Below, one piece after another: positions 44,112-53,404 of a stretch of DNA of 64,000 bases. How positions within the stretch are numbered: the stretch's first letter is position 1; the number at the start of each line of letters is the position of its first letter. Source of the stretch: Methanobrevibacter woesei. GTDB lineage: Archaea; Methanobacteriota; Methanobacteria; Methanobacteriales; Methanobacteriaceae. Under the pieces are notes generated by a model. That model searched no databases. It saw only the letters and a program-made list of their open reading frames with translations, and was not told where the DNA came from. The position numbers and the translations under genes were made by a program. The DNA lies in NCBI RefSeq assembly GCF_003111605.1, contig NZ_MZGU01000007.1:1-64000 (forward strand), written 5' to 3'.

Positions 44112-45476
44112 TTAAAATACAATAGCTCCTGTAACAATCAAAGAAACTCCAATTAAAATTAAACTTGAAATTGAGTCTGTAATACTGGTTGAAATTGGAA
44201 TAACAATATTATCTGGATCATAACCTCTACGATAGGATAGTGTAGATACATAAAATACAATAACCATCATAATTGGAATTAAAATCAAACCAGAAGCTAA
44301 ACTAATGAAGATTGTCTTATCAAAACCTAATCCCATAACTCCTAAAAGATAAGAAGACTCATCAGCCATAAATCCAATGATTGGATAGATTATAATAGCT
44401 AATATAATAATTATTAAAAAGTTGTACAAAGTATTCTTTTTAGGTCTTAAAATAGGTTCAATTAAACCTGAATGAAGACCAGAAGATAATCTTGCACCTA
44501 AAATACTTACAATACTTCCACTTTCACCAGAGAATAATGGCATCAAGGTTAATAATGTTGGATTGGATAGAAGTGTTGAAATTGAATTATTAAATATTCC
44601 TCCTGCAAATACTCCTAAAACAGAACAAATAAATAGCACAGGAGTTGACTGTTTAATAATTGATTTAGTTTCCTCAGATGAGTTAAATCCATAATAAATA
44701 GCTGCAAGAACAATTACAATTAAAAGTACAAATACAACATATTTTAAAATTAAACTATAATTAAGTAATGACAAGATTAAAATAGCTACAATAATAGCAG
44801 GAAGTGTGAATAAATCACCAAATGCAGCTATTAATGGTGTTGTAATATTATCTGGATCCCATCCATTTTGAAAACTTTTTAAAGAAATAAGCATTGTTAT
44901 TGGCAACATTATTAATGATGAAACAAGGCCTGCAACTAAACTAATTAACATAAAATCAATTAGGCTCATACTTTCAAAACCAAATATAATACAAATTAAT
45001 TTAGCAATTATAGCTAAAAATAAAGAAAGTACAAGTGTCAATATAAAAGATACAGTGATATTTTCCATTAATACATCAGATTTTTTAAATTCTGGTGTTA
45101 AAATACCAATATGAAGGTTTGTTGATAATCTTGAACTAAATGATCCAAAAATATTTCCCCTCATTCCAATAGCACCTGGAATAAGAACTAAAAGCCCTGG
45201 AAATGTTTCAAGAAAATAAGTCATATTTCCAAGTATTATACCTGCACATAAGTCCCCTACAGCACAGATTAATAATGCAATAAGACCTTCTTTTATACTT
45301 CTTTTATGCTCACTGTAAAATTCAGAAAAATATTTAACAAATTTTGAAGATCTATTATCAAAAAGAGAAGTAGGCTTTTCAATAAATTTAAAAATAAATA
45401 CAACAGCATTAGCAAAAAACATCAATATAGATAATATGCACTGACGAATCATGTTCACTATCCTTTTGTCCTTCAC
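44112..45476 (-). CDS. MgtE/SLC41-type divalent cation transporter
   Basis: About 454 residues with ten or more membrane helices in two homologous halves. Each has the MgtE pattern: LVLIPGAIGMRGNIFGSFSS ... GWDPDNITTPLIAAFGDL in the first, LLTLMPLFSGESGSIVSILG ... GYDPDNIVIPISTSITDS in the second. The cytoplasmic N and CBS domains of bacterial MgtE are missing, as in SLC41-like forms. It probably moves Mg2+ (or Co2+). The start was placed at GTG because GGTGAT lies 4 bases before it; an ATG eight codons later is possible. The upstream PhoU/TrkA-C gene is probably its regulatory partner. Confidence 0.86.
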   Translation of the reverse strand: MKDKRIVNMIRQCILSILMFFANAVVFIFKFIEKPTSLFDNRSSKFVKYFSEFYSEHKRSIKEGLIALLICAVGDLCAGIILGNMTYFLETFPGLLVLIPGAIGMRGNIFGSFSSRLSTNLHIGILTPEFKKSDVLMENITVSFILTLVLSLFLAIIAKLICIIFGFESMSLIDFMLISLVAGLVSSLIMLPITMLISLKSFQNGWDPDNITTPLIAAFGDLFTLPAIIVAILILSLLNYSLILKYVVFVLLIVIVLAAIYYGFNSSEETKSIIKQSTPVLFICSVLGVFAGGIFNNSISTLLSNPTLLTLMPLFSGESGSIVSILGARLSSGLHSGLIEPILRPKKNTLYNFLIIIILAIIIYPIIGFMADESSYLLGVMGLGFDKTIFISLASGLILIPIMMVIVFYVSTLSYRRGYDPDNIVIPISTSITDSISSLILIGVSLIVTGAIVF

Positions 45477-45518
45477 GCATATCACCTATTAACATTTTAT
45501 CACACGTTTAACAGTCTA

Positions 45519-46112
45519 TTATTCATCTAAGAAGTCATCAAATTCATCTAATGTAATTTCACCATTAGCTAATTTGTAAAATACTTCAGAACCTGCTTCA
45601 GTACCTTGTACAAGCAATACATCATTTTCATAAATCATTGTATGCTTATCAGGTCCATAAATCCAAGAATCATCACGTCTAATAGCAATTACTCTCATTC
45701 CAGTACGGTTTACAAGTAATAATTCTCCTAAAGTTTTATTACATAATTCAGAACCACCATCTACTTTAACTCTAGCCATCATTTTTTCTGATTCTTCCAT
45801 TACCATTTTAAATACAGGATGAGGTTTGATTCCTTTAATTACCAAATCTGCTAAATCTTTTGCTGCATTTGCCATACTTTCAGCAGCTTCAGCAATTTCT
45901 AGAAGTGCAGTTAATTTTTCTGCATCTTCATATGAACGTGCAGCAACCAGAGACTGCTTTTTAATTTCATAATTCATGCTATTAATGGTATTTTCTAATT
46001 TTAAAACCTCTTCAGCTAATTCTTTATTATTAAATAAAACAGCAGAAAAAGCCAAATCAACCATTAATTCCGACATATTTTTCATTTCAATTAAAATATT
46101 CTTAATTGACAT
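45519..46112 (-). CDS. PhoU and TrkA-C domain regulatory protein
   Basis: A 197-residue soluble protein. Residues 1-110 are helical and PhoU-like ([40 protein letters not shown]). Residues 115-190 form a TrkA-C (RCK_C) domain ([37 protein letters not shown]), which in general binds small ligands. Such proteins pair with MgtE-like transporters in archaea, and here the transporter follows in the same direction 43 bases on, so it probably gates or regulates that transporter. GGTGAGTAA lies before the start. Confidence 0.86.
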   Translation of the reverse strand: MSIKNILIEMKNMSELMVDLAFSAVLFNNKELAEEVLKLENTINSMNYEIKKQSLVAARSYEDAEKLTALLEIAEAAESMANAAKDLADLVIKGIKPHPVFKMVMEESEKMMARVKVDGGSELCNKTLGELLLVNRTGMRVIAIRRDDSWIYGPDKHTMIYENDVLLVQGTEAGSEVFYKLANGEITLDEFDDFLDE

Positions 46113-46121
46113 TTACTCACC

Positions 46122-47195
46122 TTATAAATTATATGGGTCGTTTTTTAAAAGACATGCCCTTCTAAGTTTTAATAATTCTTTCTTTTTAGATTTTAAATCA
46201 TCTACTTCATTAAAAATTCTTGAAAAAGGTTCTCTTAAACAATTAACTGTTTTTGCTTCATGTAACCAAGTACAATCCTTACAATTCCATATTCCTTTAT
46301 CTTTAATCCATTTTCCACCAGTAGAACTTTCACCACAAGGATAAAAAGGACAATAACAGAAATCACAATATTGTCCTTCAAAATGACATGGATAAAAATC
46401 ACATTCTTCATTTGGTCCATGTACTACTTCACCATTTAAGAATTTCTCATAATGATTCTCAGATAACTGGTGAATAGGTGCACGTATAACATATCCCCTT
46501 GGAGTAATCATCTTATTATCCAGTTCATAGGTTAAGTCATTTCCAACAATTAAAGTACAGAACATATTAACCATATCTTCCTCTAAATCCTTTGCTTTTA
46601 AAATTTTTACAGAAGATGGAGATTCAGTACTATTTACAATACCAATTAGTGTATCTTCACCATTAATATCTAAAAGAAGTTTGTAAAATCGTCTAAACGG
46701 TTCTTTACGTGTTTTACTAATTGGATTATAAATGGCTATTATAAAATTAGCTTTTAATGCATATTCAATTTTTTTCTCAATTTCAGATAAAGGAGTTAAA
46801 ATATTACTTAAACTAATAGCTGCAAAATCATTTAATGGTGCTCCAAGCATATCAGCAGCAAAATTAAGGGCAGATACTCCAGGATAAACTTTTATTTCAA
46901 CATCTGAATATTTGTTAACAATCTGATATAAAACATTAGCCATCCCATAAACACCAGGATCTCCAGAACTAACTAATGAAACAGTTTGGTCTTCAATGCT
47001 TTTTTCAATAGCTATTTCAACTCTAGCTATTTCATCCCCCATTCCTTTTTTAATTATTTCTTTACCCTCAATTAAATCTTCAATTTGGTCAATATACTTC
47101 TTATAACCAATAATTACATCAGATTCTTTAATAGCATTAAGAGCGGAAATAGTCATGTTATCTCTATTTTGGCCAATTCCAATTACATTAATCAT
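46122..47195 (-). CDS. cbiH: Cobalt-precorrin-3 C17-methyltransferase with Cys-rich tail
   Basis: A 357-residue protein. Residues 1-240 are the SAM-dependent tetrapyrrole methylase (INVIGIGQNRDNMTISALNA, VSLVSSGDPGVYGMANVLYQ, YPGVSALNFAADMLGAPL, FIIAIYNPISKTR), which contracts the corrin ring during anaerobic cobalamin synthesis. The extra C-terminal 110 residues hold twelve cysteines (CDFYPCHFEGQYCDFCYCPFY in part, then WNCKDCTWLH), matching the 'cysteine-rich small domain' that may bind metal or an iron-sulfur cluster. Similar fusions are known in related methanogens. It is 9 bases upstream of the PhoU/TrkA-C gene. Confidence 0.88.
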   Translation of the reverse strand: MINVIGIGQNRDNMTISALNAIKESDVIIGYKKYIDQIEDLIEGKEIIKKGMGDEIARVEIAIEKSIEDQTVSLVSSGDPGVYGMANVLYQIVNKYSDVEIKVYPGVSALNFAADMLGAPLNDFAAISLSNILTPLSEIEKKIEYALKANFIIAIYNPISKTRKEPFRRFYKLLLDINGEDTLIGIVNSTESPSSVKILKAKDLEEDMVNMFCTLIVGNDLTYELDNKMITPRGYVIRAPIHQLSENHYEKFLNGEVVHGPNEECDFYPCHFEGQYCDFCYCPFYPCGESSTGGKWIKDKGIWNCKDCTWLHEAKTVNCLREPFSRIFNEVDDLKSKKKELLKLRRACLLKNDPYNL

Positions 47196-47203
47196 TATAT
47201 CAC

Positions 47204-47695
47204 TTAGTACAATCTTAAAATAGATGTTATTTTAATAGAGTCTGGATCTACATTTAATTCTCCATTAACATATCTTGCAATACCTTGAGAAACTACTTTA
47301 TAAGATGGATCTTGACTAATAACTATTTGAGAAGATGTTGAATTTGGAGAATCAAATGCATTTGATTCTATAGTAACATTAAATTCTTCTACATCAGTAT
47401 CATCATAAGTTGTAATATTCATAGTTTCTAAATCAACACCATCTACATTCGACAGATTTTCTATAGATAAAGCAACTTCTTGTTCATTTGTAATATTAAT
47501 AGGAGTAGGATCTTTTACTAAAACATCATTAACTGACTGTGAGTTGAATATACCAGTTATTTTTTCAACTTGCATATCAATTAATCCTTGTACATCTGGA
47601 ACTTCTGAAGTAACAATTGTATAAGAGCTCATTAGCCCAACTTCAAAAAATGCTACAAATAATACAATAACTATTAATACTCTAGAAAGTTTCAT
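47204..47695 (-). CDS. Conserved hypothetical protein with N-terminal membrane anchor
   Basis: About 163 residues from MKLSRVLIVIVLFV; two earlier ATG codons are in frame but only the chosen one begins directly with the basic start of a signal anchor. One helix is predicted (VLIVIVLFVAFFEVGLM), then a polar domain that is probably outside. It is serine- and threonine-rich with several NxT/S sites (NITNEQ, NITTYD, NVTIES). It lies next to cbiH by 8 bases. I do not recognise the family. Confidence 0.65.
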   Translation of the reverse strand: MKLSRVLIVIVLFVAFFEVGLMSSYTIVTSEVPDVQGLIDMQVEKITGIFNSQSVNDVLVKDPTPINITNEQEVALSIENLSNVDGVDLETMNITTYDDTDVEEFNVTIESNAFDSPNSTSSQIVISQDPSYKVVSQGIARYVNGELNVDPDSIKITSILRLY

Positions 47696-47867
47696 GTTAT
47701 CACATTTCATTCCGTTAATAAATAACAAGTTTCTATTATGTTTAATTTTAATTATTATCTATAATAAAGATAACTAATATATAGTGAAAAATAAATTAAA
47801 TAAAAAAAAATTCTAGAAGCTTTATAAAATATTAAAAATAAAGAATGTATTAAAAACTTTAGAAAAA

Positions 47868-49616
47868 ATGCGATATTCTATGACAAATAAAATTCTATTA
47901 AAATTTGCTAAAAAGGGAATTAACCTCTCACCCTCTGCTTATAAAAAAATTATGGAAGATAATAACCCTTTAAATTTAACTTCATCCATCATTGTTAAAT
48001 TAAAAGGTGATGATTACAAATCAAAAGATTTAGTATCAGTTAGTGGTGAAATTATTGATAAAATTAAAGGTGAACTCGGATTATCTAAATCTAGTGAAGA
48101 AAAACATAAAGTAAGCGAAAAACCTTTAGTAGATATTAAAAAAACAAAAAAACCAATTGAACCATTAATAAACACTAAAAAATCAAAAGAAACTCCATTT
48201 ATAAATAAAAAAGAGAATTCAACAAAAATAAAAGTTGAAAAAACTCCTAAAAAAATCGAACCTAAAAAACCAGCTTCAATTGAAGATTCAAAAAGAGAAT
48301 CTGATAAAAAAGAAAAATATACAAATGAAATAATAGAAGAAGCTTCTGAAAAAGTATCTGATACAAAAGTCCAATTTAAAAGAAATTTAACAAAATCAAA
48401 TGTTGAATATGACTTTAAAATAATACAAGATACAAGTAAAAAATCATATACCAGTGGAGAAATTGAAAATTTAATTTCATACTTCCAAAGTAGATATGAA
48501 AAATTACATAAAATATTATCTAAAAGACCAGAACTTAGAACTGCTCAGAAAGTTGCAGATATTGAAGAAGCACAAACAGAATTAAGTCTTATATTAATGA
48601 TTAGAGATATAAGAACCACAAAAAATGGTCATAAATTAATAGAATTTGAAGATGATACTGGAACAATTCCTATTCTATTTTCAAATAAAAATGAAGAATT
48701 GTTTAGAGAAGCAGAAAAACTTGTTAAAGATGAAGTTATTGGCGTAATAGCTGATAAAAATGGAGATTTAGCTATTGCAAATCAAATTATCAACCCTGGA
48801 GCTCAAAGAATAGCTAAAAAAGAAATGGATTTTGGAATTGTATTTATTTCAGATGTCCATATAGGAAGTCTTACCTTCCTTGAAGACGCATTTAACAGAT
48901 TTATTGATTGGATAAACTGTGAATATGGTAATGAACAGCAAAGAGAAATAGCTAGTGATATTAAATATCTCGTAATTGGTGGAGATATTGTAGATGGAAT
49001 TGGTGTATATCCAAACCAAGAGAAAGAATTAGCTATTAAAAACATTACTGAACAATATAATGAAGCAGCAAGACTTTTAGGAAACATTAGAAGCGATATT
49101 AAAATAATTATTGCTCCTGGAAACCACGATGCATCTAGAGTTGCTGAACCACAGCCTGCAGTACCTGAAGAATATGCAAAAGCATTATATGAACTTGACA
49201 ATGTTGAATTTATAAGTAATCCTGGTGTTGTATCTTTAGATGGAATAAATGTTTTAATTTATCACGGACGTAGTTTTGATGATCTTGTAATGGATATTAA
49301 AGACTTCAGCCATGAACGTAATGATTTATTAATGGAAGAATTACTTAAAAAAAGACATTTAGCTCCAATTTATGGAGAAAGAACACCATTAGCTTCAGAA
49401 CTTGAGGATTATCTTGTTATTGATGAAATCCCTGATGTTTTCCACACAGGACATGTTCACATTAACACATATAGAAAATTTAATGGTATTCATTTAATAA
49501 ATTCAGGAACCTTCCAGACTCAGACTGAATTCCAGAAAATTTATAATATTGAACCAACTCCTGCTGAAGTTCCTGTTCTTCATAAAGGAAAATATAAACA
49601 CTTAAAATTCATCTAA
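47868..49616 (+). CDS. polB: DNA polymerase D small subunit (DP1), 3'-5' exonuclease
   Basis: A 582-residue archaeal family D polymerase small subunit, with the Mre11-like proofreading nuclease. Residues about 75-165 are a low-complexity, Lys-rich linker. Residues about 235-300 form an OB fold ([20 protein letters not shown]). The phosphodiesterase motifs follow: [43 protein letters not shown] and [12 protein letters not shown]. It pairs with the large subunit DP2, not in this window. There is no clear ribosome binding site; a start four codons later (MTNKIL) is possible. Confidence 0.93.
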   Translation: MRYSMTNKILLKFAKKGINLSPSAYKKIMEDNNPLNLTSSIIVKLKGDDYKSKDLVSVSGEIIDKIKGELGLSKSSEEKHKVSEKPLVDIKKTKKPIEPLINTKKSKETPFINKKENSTKIKVEKTPKKIEPKKPASIEDSKRESDKKEKYTNEIIEEASEKVSDTKVQFKRNLTKSNVEYDFKIIQDTSKKSYTSGEIENLISYFQSRYEKLHKILSKRPELRTAQKVADIEEAQTELSLILMIRDIRTTKNGHKLIEFEDDTGTIPILFSNKNEELFREAEKLVKDEVIGVIADKNGDLAIANQIINPGAQRIAKKEMDFGIVFISDVHIGSLTFLEDAFNRFIDWINCEYGNEQQREIASDIKYLVIGGDIVDGIGVYPNQEKELAIKNITEQYNEAARLLGNIRSDIKIIIAPGNHDASRVAEPQPAVPEEYAKALYELDNVEFISNPGVVSLDGINVLIYHGRSFDDLVMDIKDFSHERNDLLMEELLKKRHLAPIYGERTPLASELEDYLVIDEIPDVFHTGHVHINTYRKFNGIHLINSGTFQTQTEFQKIYNIEPTPAEVPVLHKGKYKHLKFI

Positions 49617-49675
49617 TTTTTTTCAAAATTTTTATAAATAATCAACAAAAGAAATTATAATATCTAGGTGAAATA

Positions 49676-50260
49676 ATGGATATTGATGTTAAAGAAATTG
49701 TAAAAATTTCTCATGATTTATATAAAAGGCAATTAGTTTCTGGTAAAGCTGGAAATATAAGTGTTAGAAGTAAACTAGAAAATAAAGACATAATAGCTAT
49801 TTCTCCTACTTTAAAATCATTAAAAGATTTAAAAGAAGAAGAAATTGTTTTAGTTGATTTAGAAGGAAATGTTTTAACAAAAGGAAAACCTTCTTCTGAA
49901 GTAAATCTTCATTTAGAAATTTATAAAGCTAGAAATGATGTAAATGCAATTGTCCATACACATTCTCCATATGCAACAGGTTTTGCTTTTTCATCAAAGA
50001 AAATTAAAAGATTAGAAGGATTTGGAAAAATAACTACACCATTTTTAGAAGAAATTGATTATTTACCTCCAGGTTCAATAGAATTAGCTAAAAATGCAGC
50101 TAAAGCTATTGGAAATGAAGATGTGCTTATATTAAAACATCATGGAGTTCTTTGTGTTGCTGACCAATTAAAAGAAGCTGCAAATCTCGCTGAATTTGTT
50201 GAAGATATTGCAAAAACTCAGTTTATTACACATACATTAAATTTAAGTGAAGAAATTTAA
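49676..50260 (+). CDS. fucA: L-fuculose-1-phosphate aldolase-type class II aldolase
   Basis: A 194-residue class II aldolase (FucA/AraD family). It shows the phosphate-binding VSGKAGNISVR, the zinc-binding HTHSPYATGF and a third histidine pair in LKHHGVLCVA. In M. jannaschii the homologue cleaves fuculose-1-phosphate to DHAP and lactaldehyde and is thought to supply lactate for coenzyme F420; that role is the best guess. GGTGAAATA lies before the ATG. The stop codon is 20 bases from the end of a convergent small regulator gene. Confidence 0.85.
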   Translation: MDIDVKEIVKISHDLYKRQLVSGKAGNISVRSKLENKDIIAISPTLKSLKDLKEEEIVLVDLEGNVLTKGKPSSEVNLHLEIYKARNDVNAIVHTHSPYATGFAFSSKKIKRLEGFGKITTPFLEEIDYLPPGSIELAKNAAKAIGNEDVLILKHHGVLCVADQLKEAANLAEFVEDIAKTQFITHTLNLSEEI

Positions 50261-50280
50261 AAAAAAGAGAATTGAATTAA

Positions 50281-50433
50281 TTAATCTTTTTTCTGATTTC
50301 TTAATTCAACACTTTCATTAATCATTTTTAAAATTAATCCTGATAAAGTTGTTTCTTCATCAATTGCTATTTTTTTCAATTCTTTCTTTAACTCTACAGG
50401 AATACTGATTGTTGTTTTACTTGTTTCAGACAT
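50281..50433 (-). CDS. Ribbon-helix-helix protein (CopG/Arc type)
   Basis: A 50-residue protein, MSETSKTTISIPVELKKELK at the start and then IAIDEETTLSGLILKMI. This is a complete ribbon-helix-helix: a TTISIP strand, a helix of about ten residues, a turn at DEETT and a second helix. Such proteins dimerise and bind DNA through the strand, as in CopG, Arc or antitoxins. No toxin is adjacent: the neighbours are fucA and the UPF0147 gene, both plus strand. It may autoregulate or act on a neighbour. A palindromic 9-base pair of arms (50272-50280 and 50301-50309) lies at its 3' end. Confidence 0.75.
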   Translation of the reverse strand: MSETSKTTISIPVELKKELKKIAIDEETTLSGLILKMINESVELRNQKKD

Positions 50434-50571
50434 GATTAATAAATATAAATTAAATTAATATAAATTTTTCTATAAAATCTATTTTACCATAACATTTATT
50501 AAATAACAAAACTAAAATATATAATTTAATGTTATTATAATTTTAATATTTATTTTTTCGGAGGGGTATTT

Positions 50572-50820
50572 ATGAGTAATCAAACAATTGATGAGGTATC
50601 AGAAATATTAGAATATATTAAAGAAAATAACACTGTACCACGTAATATTAGAGAAGCAGCAAGTGATTCTAAAGATTTATTAAATGATGAAACACAAGAT
50701 CAATCTGTAAAAATAAGTACAGTTTTAACTAAACTTGATGAAATTAGTAACGATCCTAATATTCCAGTTCATGCTAGAACTTTAATATGGGAAGTTTTAA
50801 GTAAATTAGAATCAATCTAA
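50572..50820 (+). CDS. UPF0147 family protein
   Basis: An 82-residue helical archaeal protein of family UPF0147, recognised from NNTVPRNIREAASDSKDLL, SVKISTVLTKLDEISNDPN and VHARTLIWEVLSKLESI. The family is conserved across Euryarchaeota but its function is not known. A strong GGAGGGG site lies 7 bases before the ATG, consistent with high expression. Its stop overlaps the end of the convergent cbiG by 4 bases. Confidence 0.85.
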   Translation: MSNQTIDEVSEILEYIKENNTVPRNIREAASDSKDLLNDETQDQSVKISTVLTKLDEISNDPNIPVHARTLIWEVLSKLESI

Positions 50821-51833
50821 TTTATTTCTTTTTTTGAAACAGCTATTGAAATTGTAACACCATCATAGACTGTTTTTTTATATATTAATTGTGAATCAAA
50901 TCCTGCAGAGATTAAAGCTGATGGTTCACAAACACCAATTATTCCAAATTTTGATTTTACAAACTCTGATTCCTGAACAATATCTGATTTAAACAATTTT
51001 AATTTATCTAGCTCAACAAAATGAATAGGAATATTTAATTTTTCTGAAAGTTCCAATAAACCTTTTTCATCTTTTTTAATTTCAGCTGATGTTAATAAAT
51101 CAATTCTACTTAAAGGAAGATTAAGATCTCTTAAAGATTGTTCAATTGCAGTTAGAATATCTTTTGATGATTTGTTTCTACGACAACCAATTCCAACAAC
51201 AATTTTTCTTTTATGTAACTTTAAAATTGTATCATTGCAAACAACAATAATTTCATCTTGTTTAAGATTATTATTATTATTTTCAATTAAGAGGTTGATT
51301 TCAAGTGTATTTTTGCTTATATAATCTTCAATAAATTTATCATTTGTTTGAATAATAATTTTTTTATCCTTTAAAATTGCTTTATTAAAATTCACAATAC
51401 TTTGAGGATTTTTAATATCTAGAAATAAATCATTAGCAATTGTATCAATACCTAATTTGTGATTTACATCAGTTGCAGTTGTAATAATAGCTTCACTGTT
51501 AATTAAATTAGCTATTTTCACTGTTAATTTATTAGCTCCACCCATATGTCCAGACAATACACTAATAACATATTTTCCATTTTCATCCATGTTTAAAATA
51601 GCCGGATCTGTAATTTTTGAGTTGATTAATGGAGCAATGCTTCTAATTAATATTCCAGAAGCCATAATTGCAATAATTGCATCATATTTATCAAATAATA
51701 TTGGCATTGATTTTTTAACATTTTTATAATATATGTCTGTTAAAATAACTGTTGAATCTTTATCTAAAATATTTTTTAATTTTTGAGACAATGATTTTCC
51801 TTTATCTGTAACTGAAATTATAGCAATTTTCAT
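50817..51833 (-). CDS. cbiG: Cobalt-precorrin-5A hydrolase
   Basis: A 338-residue enzyme that opens the delta-lactone of cobalt-precorrin-5A, releasing acetaldehyde in the anaerobic cobalamin pathway. Visible: KIAIISVTDKGKSLSQKL, IMASGILIRSIAPLI, VISVLSGHMGGANKLTVKIA in the N-terminal domain and IVVGIGCRRNKSSKDILTAI, LTSAEIKKDEKGLLELSEKL and SALISAG in the C-terminal domain. Its start overlaps the stop of cbiB by 4 bases (ATGA), so the pair is translationally coupled. Confidence 0.93.
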   Translation of the reverse strand: MKIAIISVTDKGKSLSQKLKNILDKDSTVILTDIYYKNVKKSMPILFDKYDAIIAIMASGILIRSIAPLINSKITDPAILNMDENGKYVISVLSGHMGGANKLTVKIANLINSEAIITTATDVNHKLGIDTIANDLFLDIKNPQSIVNFNKAILKDKKIIIQTNDKFIEDYISKNTLEINLLIENNNNNLKQDEIIVVCNDTILKLHKRKIVVGIGCRRNKSSKDILTAIEQSLRDLNLPLSRIDLLTSAEIKKDEKGLLELSEKLNIPIHFVELDKLKLFKSDIVQESEFVKSKFGIIGVCEPSALISAGFDSQLIYKKTVYDGVTISIAVSKKEIN

Positions 51834-52834
51834 ATTAACAACTCAATTAAGATTAAAATTAAAAATGAAATAATTGTAAATAATAAAATTGTAAATTTAG
51901 ACAATTTAATAGCTTTTGAAATATGTAAGACATCAATTTCAACTGTATTATCACCAAGAATATAAGTGTCTTTTTTAACTAATTGAATATTTAATGCTCC
52001 TGCAGTTGATGCCATTGTAAAACCGGAATTTGGACTTGGACAATTTCTAGCATCTCTCAACATTATTCTATAACTGTTTTTCCAATTTAATTTTAATATA
52101 AATGCTGAAACAACAACTAAAAAACCAGCAATTCTTGCAGGGATATAATTGAGGATATCATCAATTTTTGCTGGAAAATAACCTATATATTTTAATTTCT
52201 CATTTTCATAGCCAACCATTGCATCTAAAGTATTTGAAATTCTAAATAAAAATGGAATCCATAATATAATAAATATTAATAAAAATGTGTTGATATTATT
52301 AGCAAATAATAAAGCAATAGCTGAAATTATTGTAAAATAAAAAATTGGACTAATATAGCTATCTGTGATATTTTCAGTAAGTGATTCTATAGTAGCTGAT
52401 ACAATTAATTTTTCAGATAATTCATTTGTATTTCTACTTACAAGATATGAAACAGATTTCCTAGCTTTTTCAATTCCTTCTTTTAGATCATTAGATATAT
52501 CATTTGCAGATGATAACAATATTTTTATTGAAAATGTAGATGATAAAAGCAATCCATAAACAATAAACATCAAATAGAAATTTAAATTAATAACAGAAAA
52601 TAAAACAAACAAAATTACAGTTGAAAAAATTGTTGTTGATAAAAACAATAATAATCCTGAAAATTTATTTCTAATTTTTATAAATAAACCTGTGAAAAAA
52701 TCTATAATTTTACCAATTATTACAACAGGATGAATTTTAGAGGGTAATTCACCTATAAGAATATCAAATACAATTGCAAAAACAAGTGCTGATATTATGA
52801 ATAAAAATAAATTAAAATTGATAAAATTAAACAT
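51830..52834 (-). CDS. cbiB: Adenosylcobinamide-phosphate synthase
   Basis: A 334-residue membrane enzyme with about five to eight predicted helices. It attaches aminopropanol phosphate (or similar) to adenosylcobyric acid. The family signature is in DILIGELPSKIHPVVIIGKI at the start, with SYLVSRNTNELSEKLIVSAT, VGYENEKLKYIGYFPAKIDD and RDARNCPSPNSGFTMASTAG. It is upstream of cbiG in the same transcription unit and is divergent from the DUF2299 gene. The first helix (FLFIISALVFAIVFDIL) supports the chosen start. Confidence 0.93.
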   Translation of the reverse strand: MFNFINFNLFLFIISALVFAIVFDILIGELPSKIHPVVIIGKIIDFFTGLFIKIRNKFSGLLLFLSTTIFSTVILFVLFSVINLNFYLMFIVYGLLLSSTFSIKILLSSANDISNDLKEGIEKARKSVSYLVSRNTNELSEKLIVSATIESLTENITDSYISPIFYFTIISAIALLFANNINTFLLIFIILWIPFLFRISNTLDAMVGYENEKLKYIGYFPAKIDDILNYIPARIAGFLVVVSAFILKLNWKNSYRIMLRDARNCPSPNSGFTMASTAGALNIQLVKKDTYILGDNTVEIDVLHISKAIKLSKFTILLFTIISFLILILIELLI

Positions 52835-52896
52835 AGGAATTATTTATAATTAAATAAAATAAATAATTTATTATTAATTTATAGAATGTGGTTTTT

Positions 52897-53391
52897 ATGT
52901 CAATGGAACAGAATATACAAAATTGGTTAATTGAAGAAGGTCTCCTAAAAGAAAAAGCAAATGATCCTAATGCTAATTTTCATTATGTAATTAATTATCC
53001 TGATAAAAATAACATGGACGTTGTACAACCAAAAGGAAAAAATGATTTAATTATTATTGGATGTGGAACTCAAGTTTCATCAGAACATATTCAATTAATG
53101 AATGAATCATCTAAATCTGAAAAAGAAGAATTTTTATGGGAATTAAGGTTTGGTTTAAATAATTTATTATTAGATTTCCAAATAAATGTTGATACAAATA
53201 ATAATTTAAATCAATTTATAATCACAGATAATATATTTGAAGATGGATTAACAAAAAATTCACTTATTAAAACTATTAATAAAATTTTTAAAGCAAAATT
53301 ATTATGTATTTGGTTAATTGAAAAATATTTTGGCAGTACTACAAAGTCTAATTTTGATATTCCTGAAATTAATGATTCCATGTTTGTATAA
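52897..53391 (+). CDS. DUF2299 family protein
   Basis: About 164 residues from ATG (a GTG three codons earlier is possible). It matches DUF2299 by the pattern IQNWLIEEGLLKEK, ANFHYVINYPDKNNMDVV, LIIIGCGTQVSSEH and KEEFLWELRFGLNNLLLDF. The fold resembles archaeal YbjN/CesT-like small proteins; no function is known. It is the last gene before the putative replication origin and reads toward it. No site other than a weak GTGG is seen before the start. Confidence 0.75.
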   Translation: MSMEQNIQNWLIEEGLLKEKANDPNANFHYVINYPDKNNMDVVQPKGKNDLIIIGCGTQVSSEHIQLMNESSKSEKEEFLWELRFGLNNLLLDFQINVDTNNNLNQFIITDNIFEDGLTKNSLIKTINKIFKAKLLCIWLIEKYFGSTTKSNFDIPEINDSMFV

Positions 53392-53404
53392 TTTTATTAT
53401 ATAT

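Noticed and set aside
50281-50433. Ribbon-helix-helix gene as antitoxin of a toxin-antitoxin pair
   Set aside because: No small toxin-like gene adjoins it; both neighbours are recognisable housekeeping or conserved genes.
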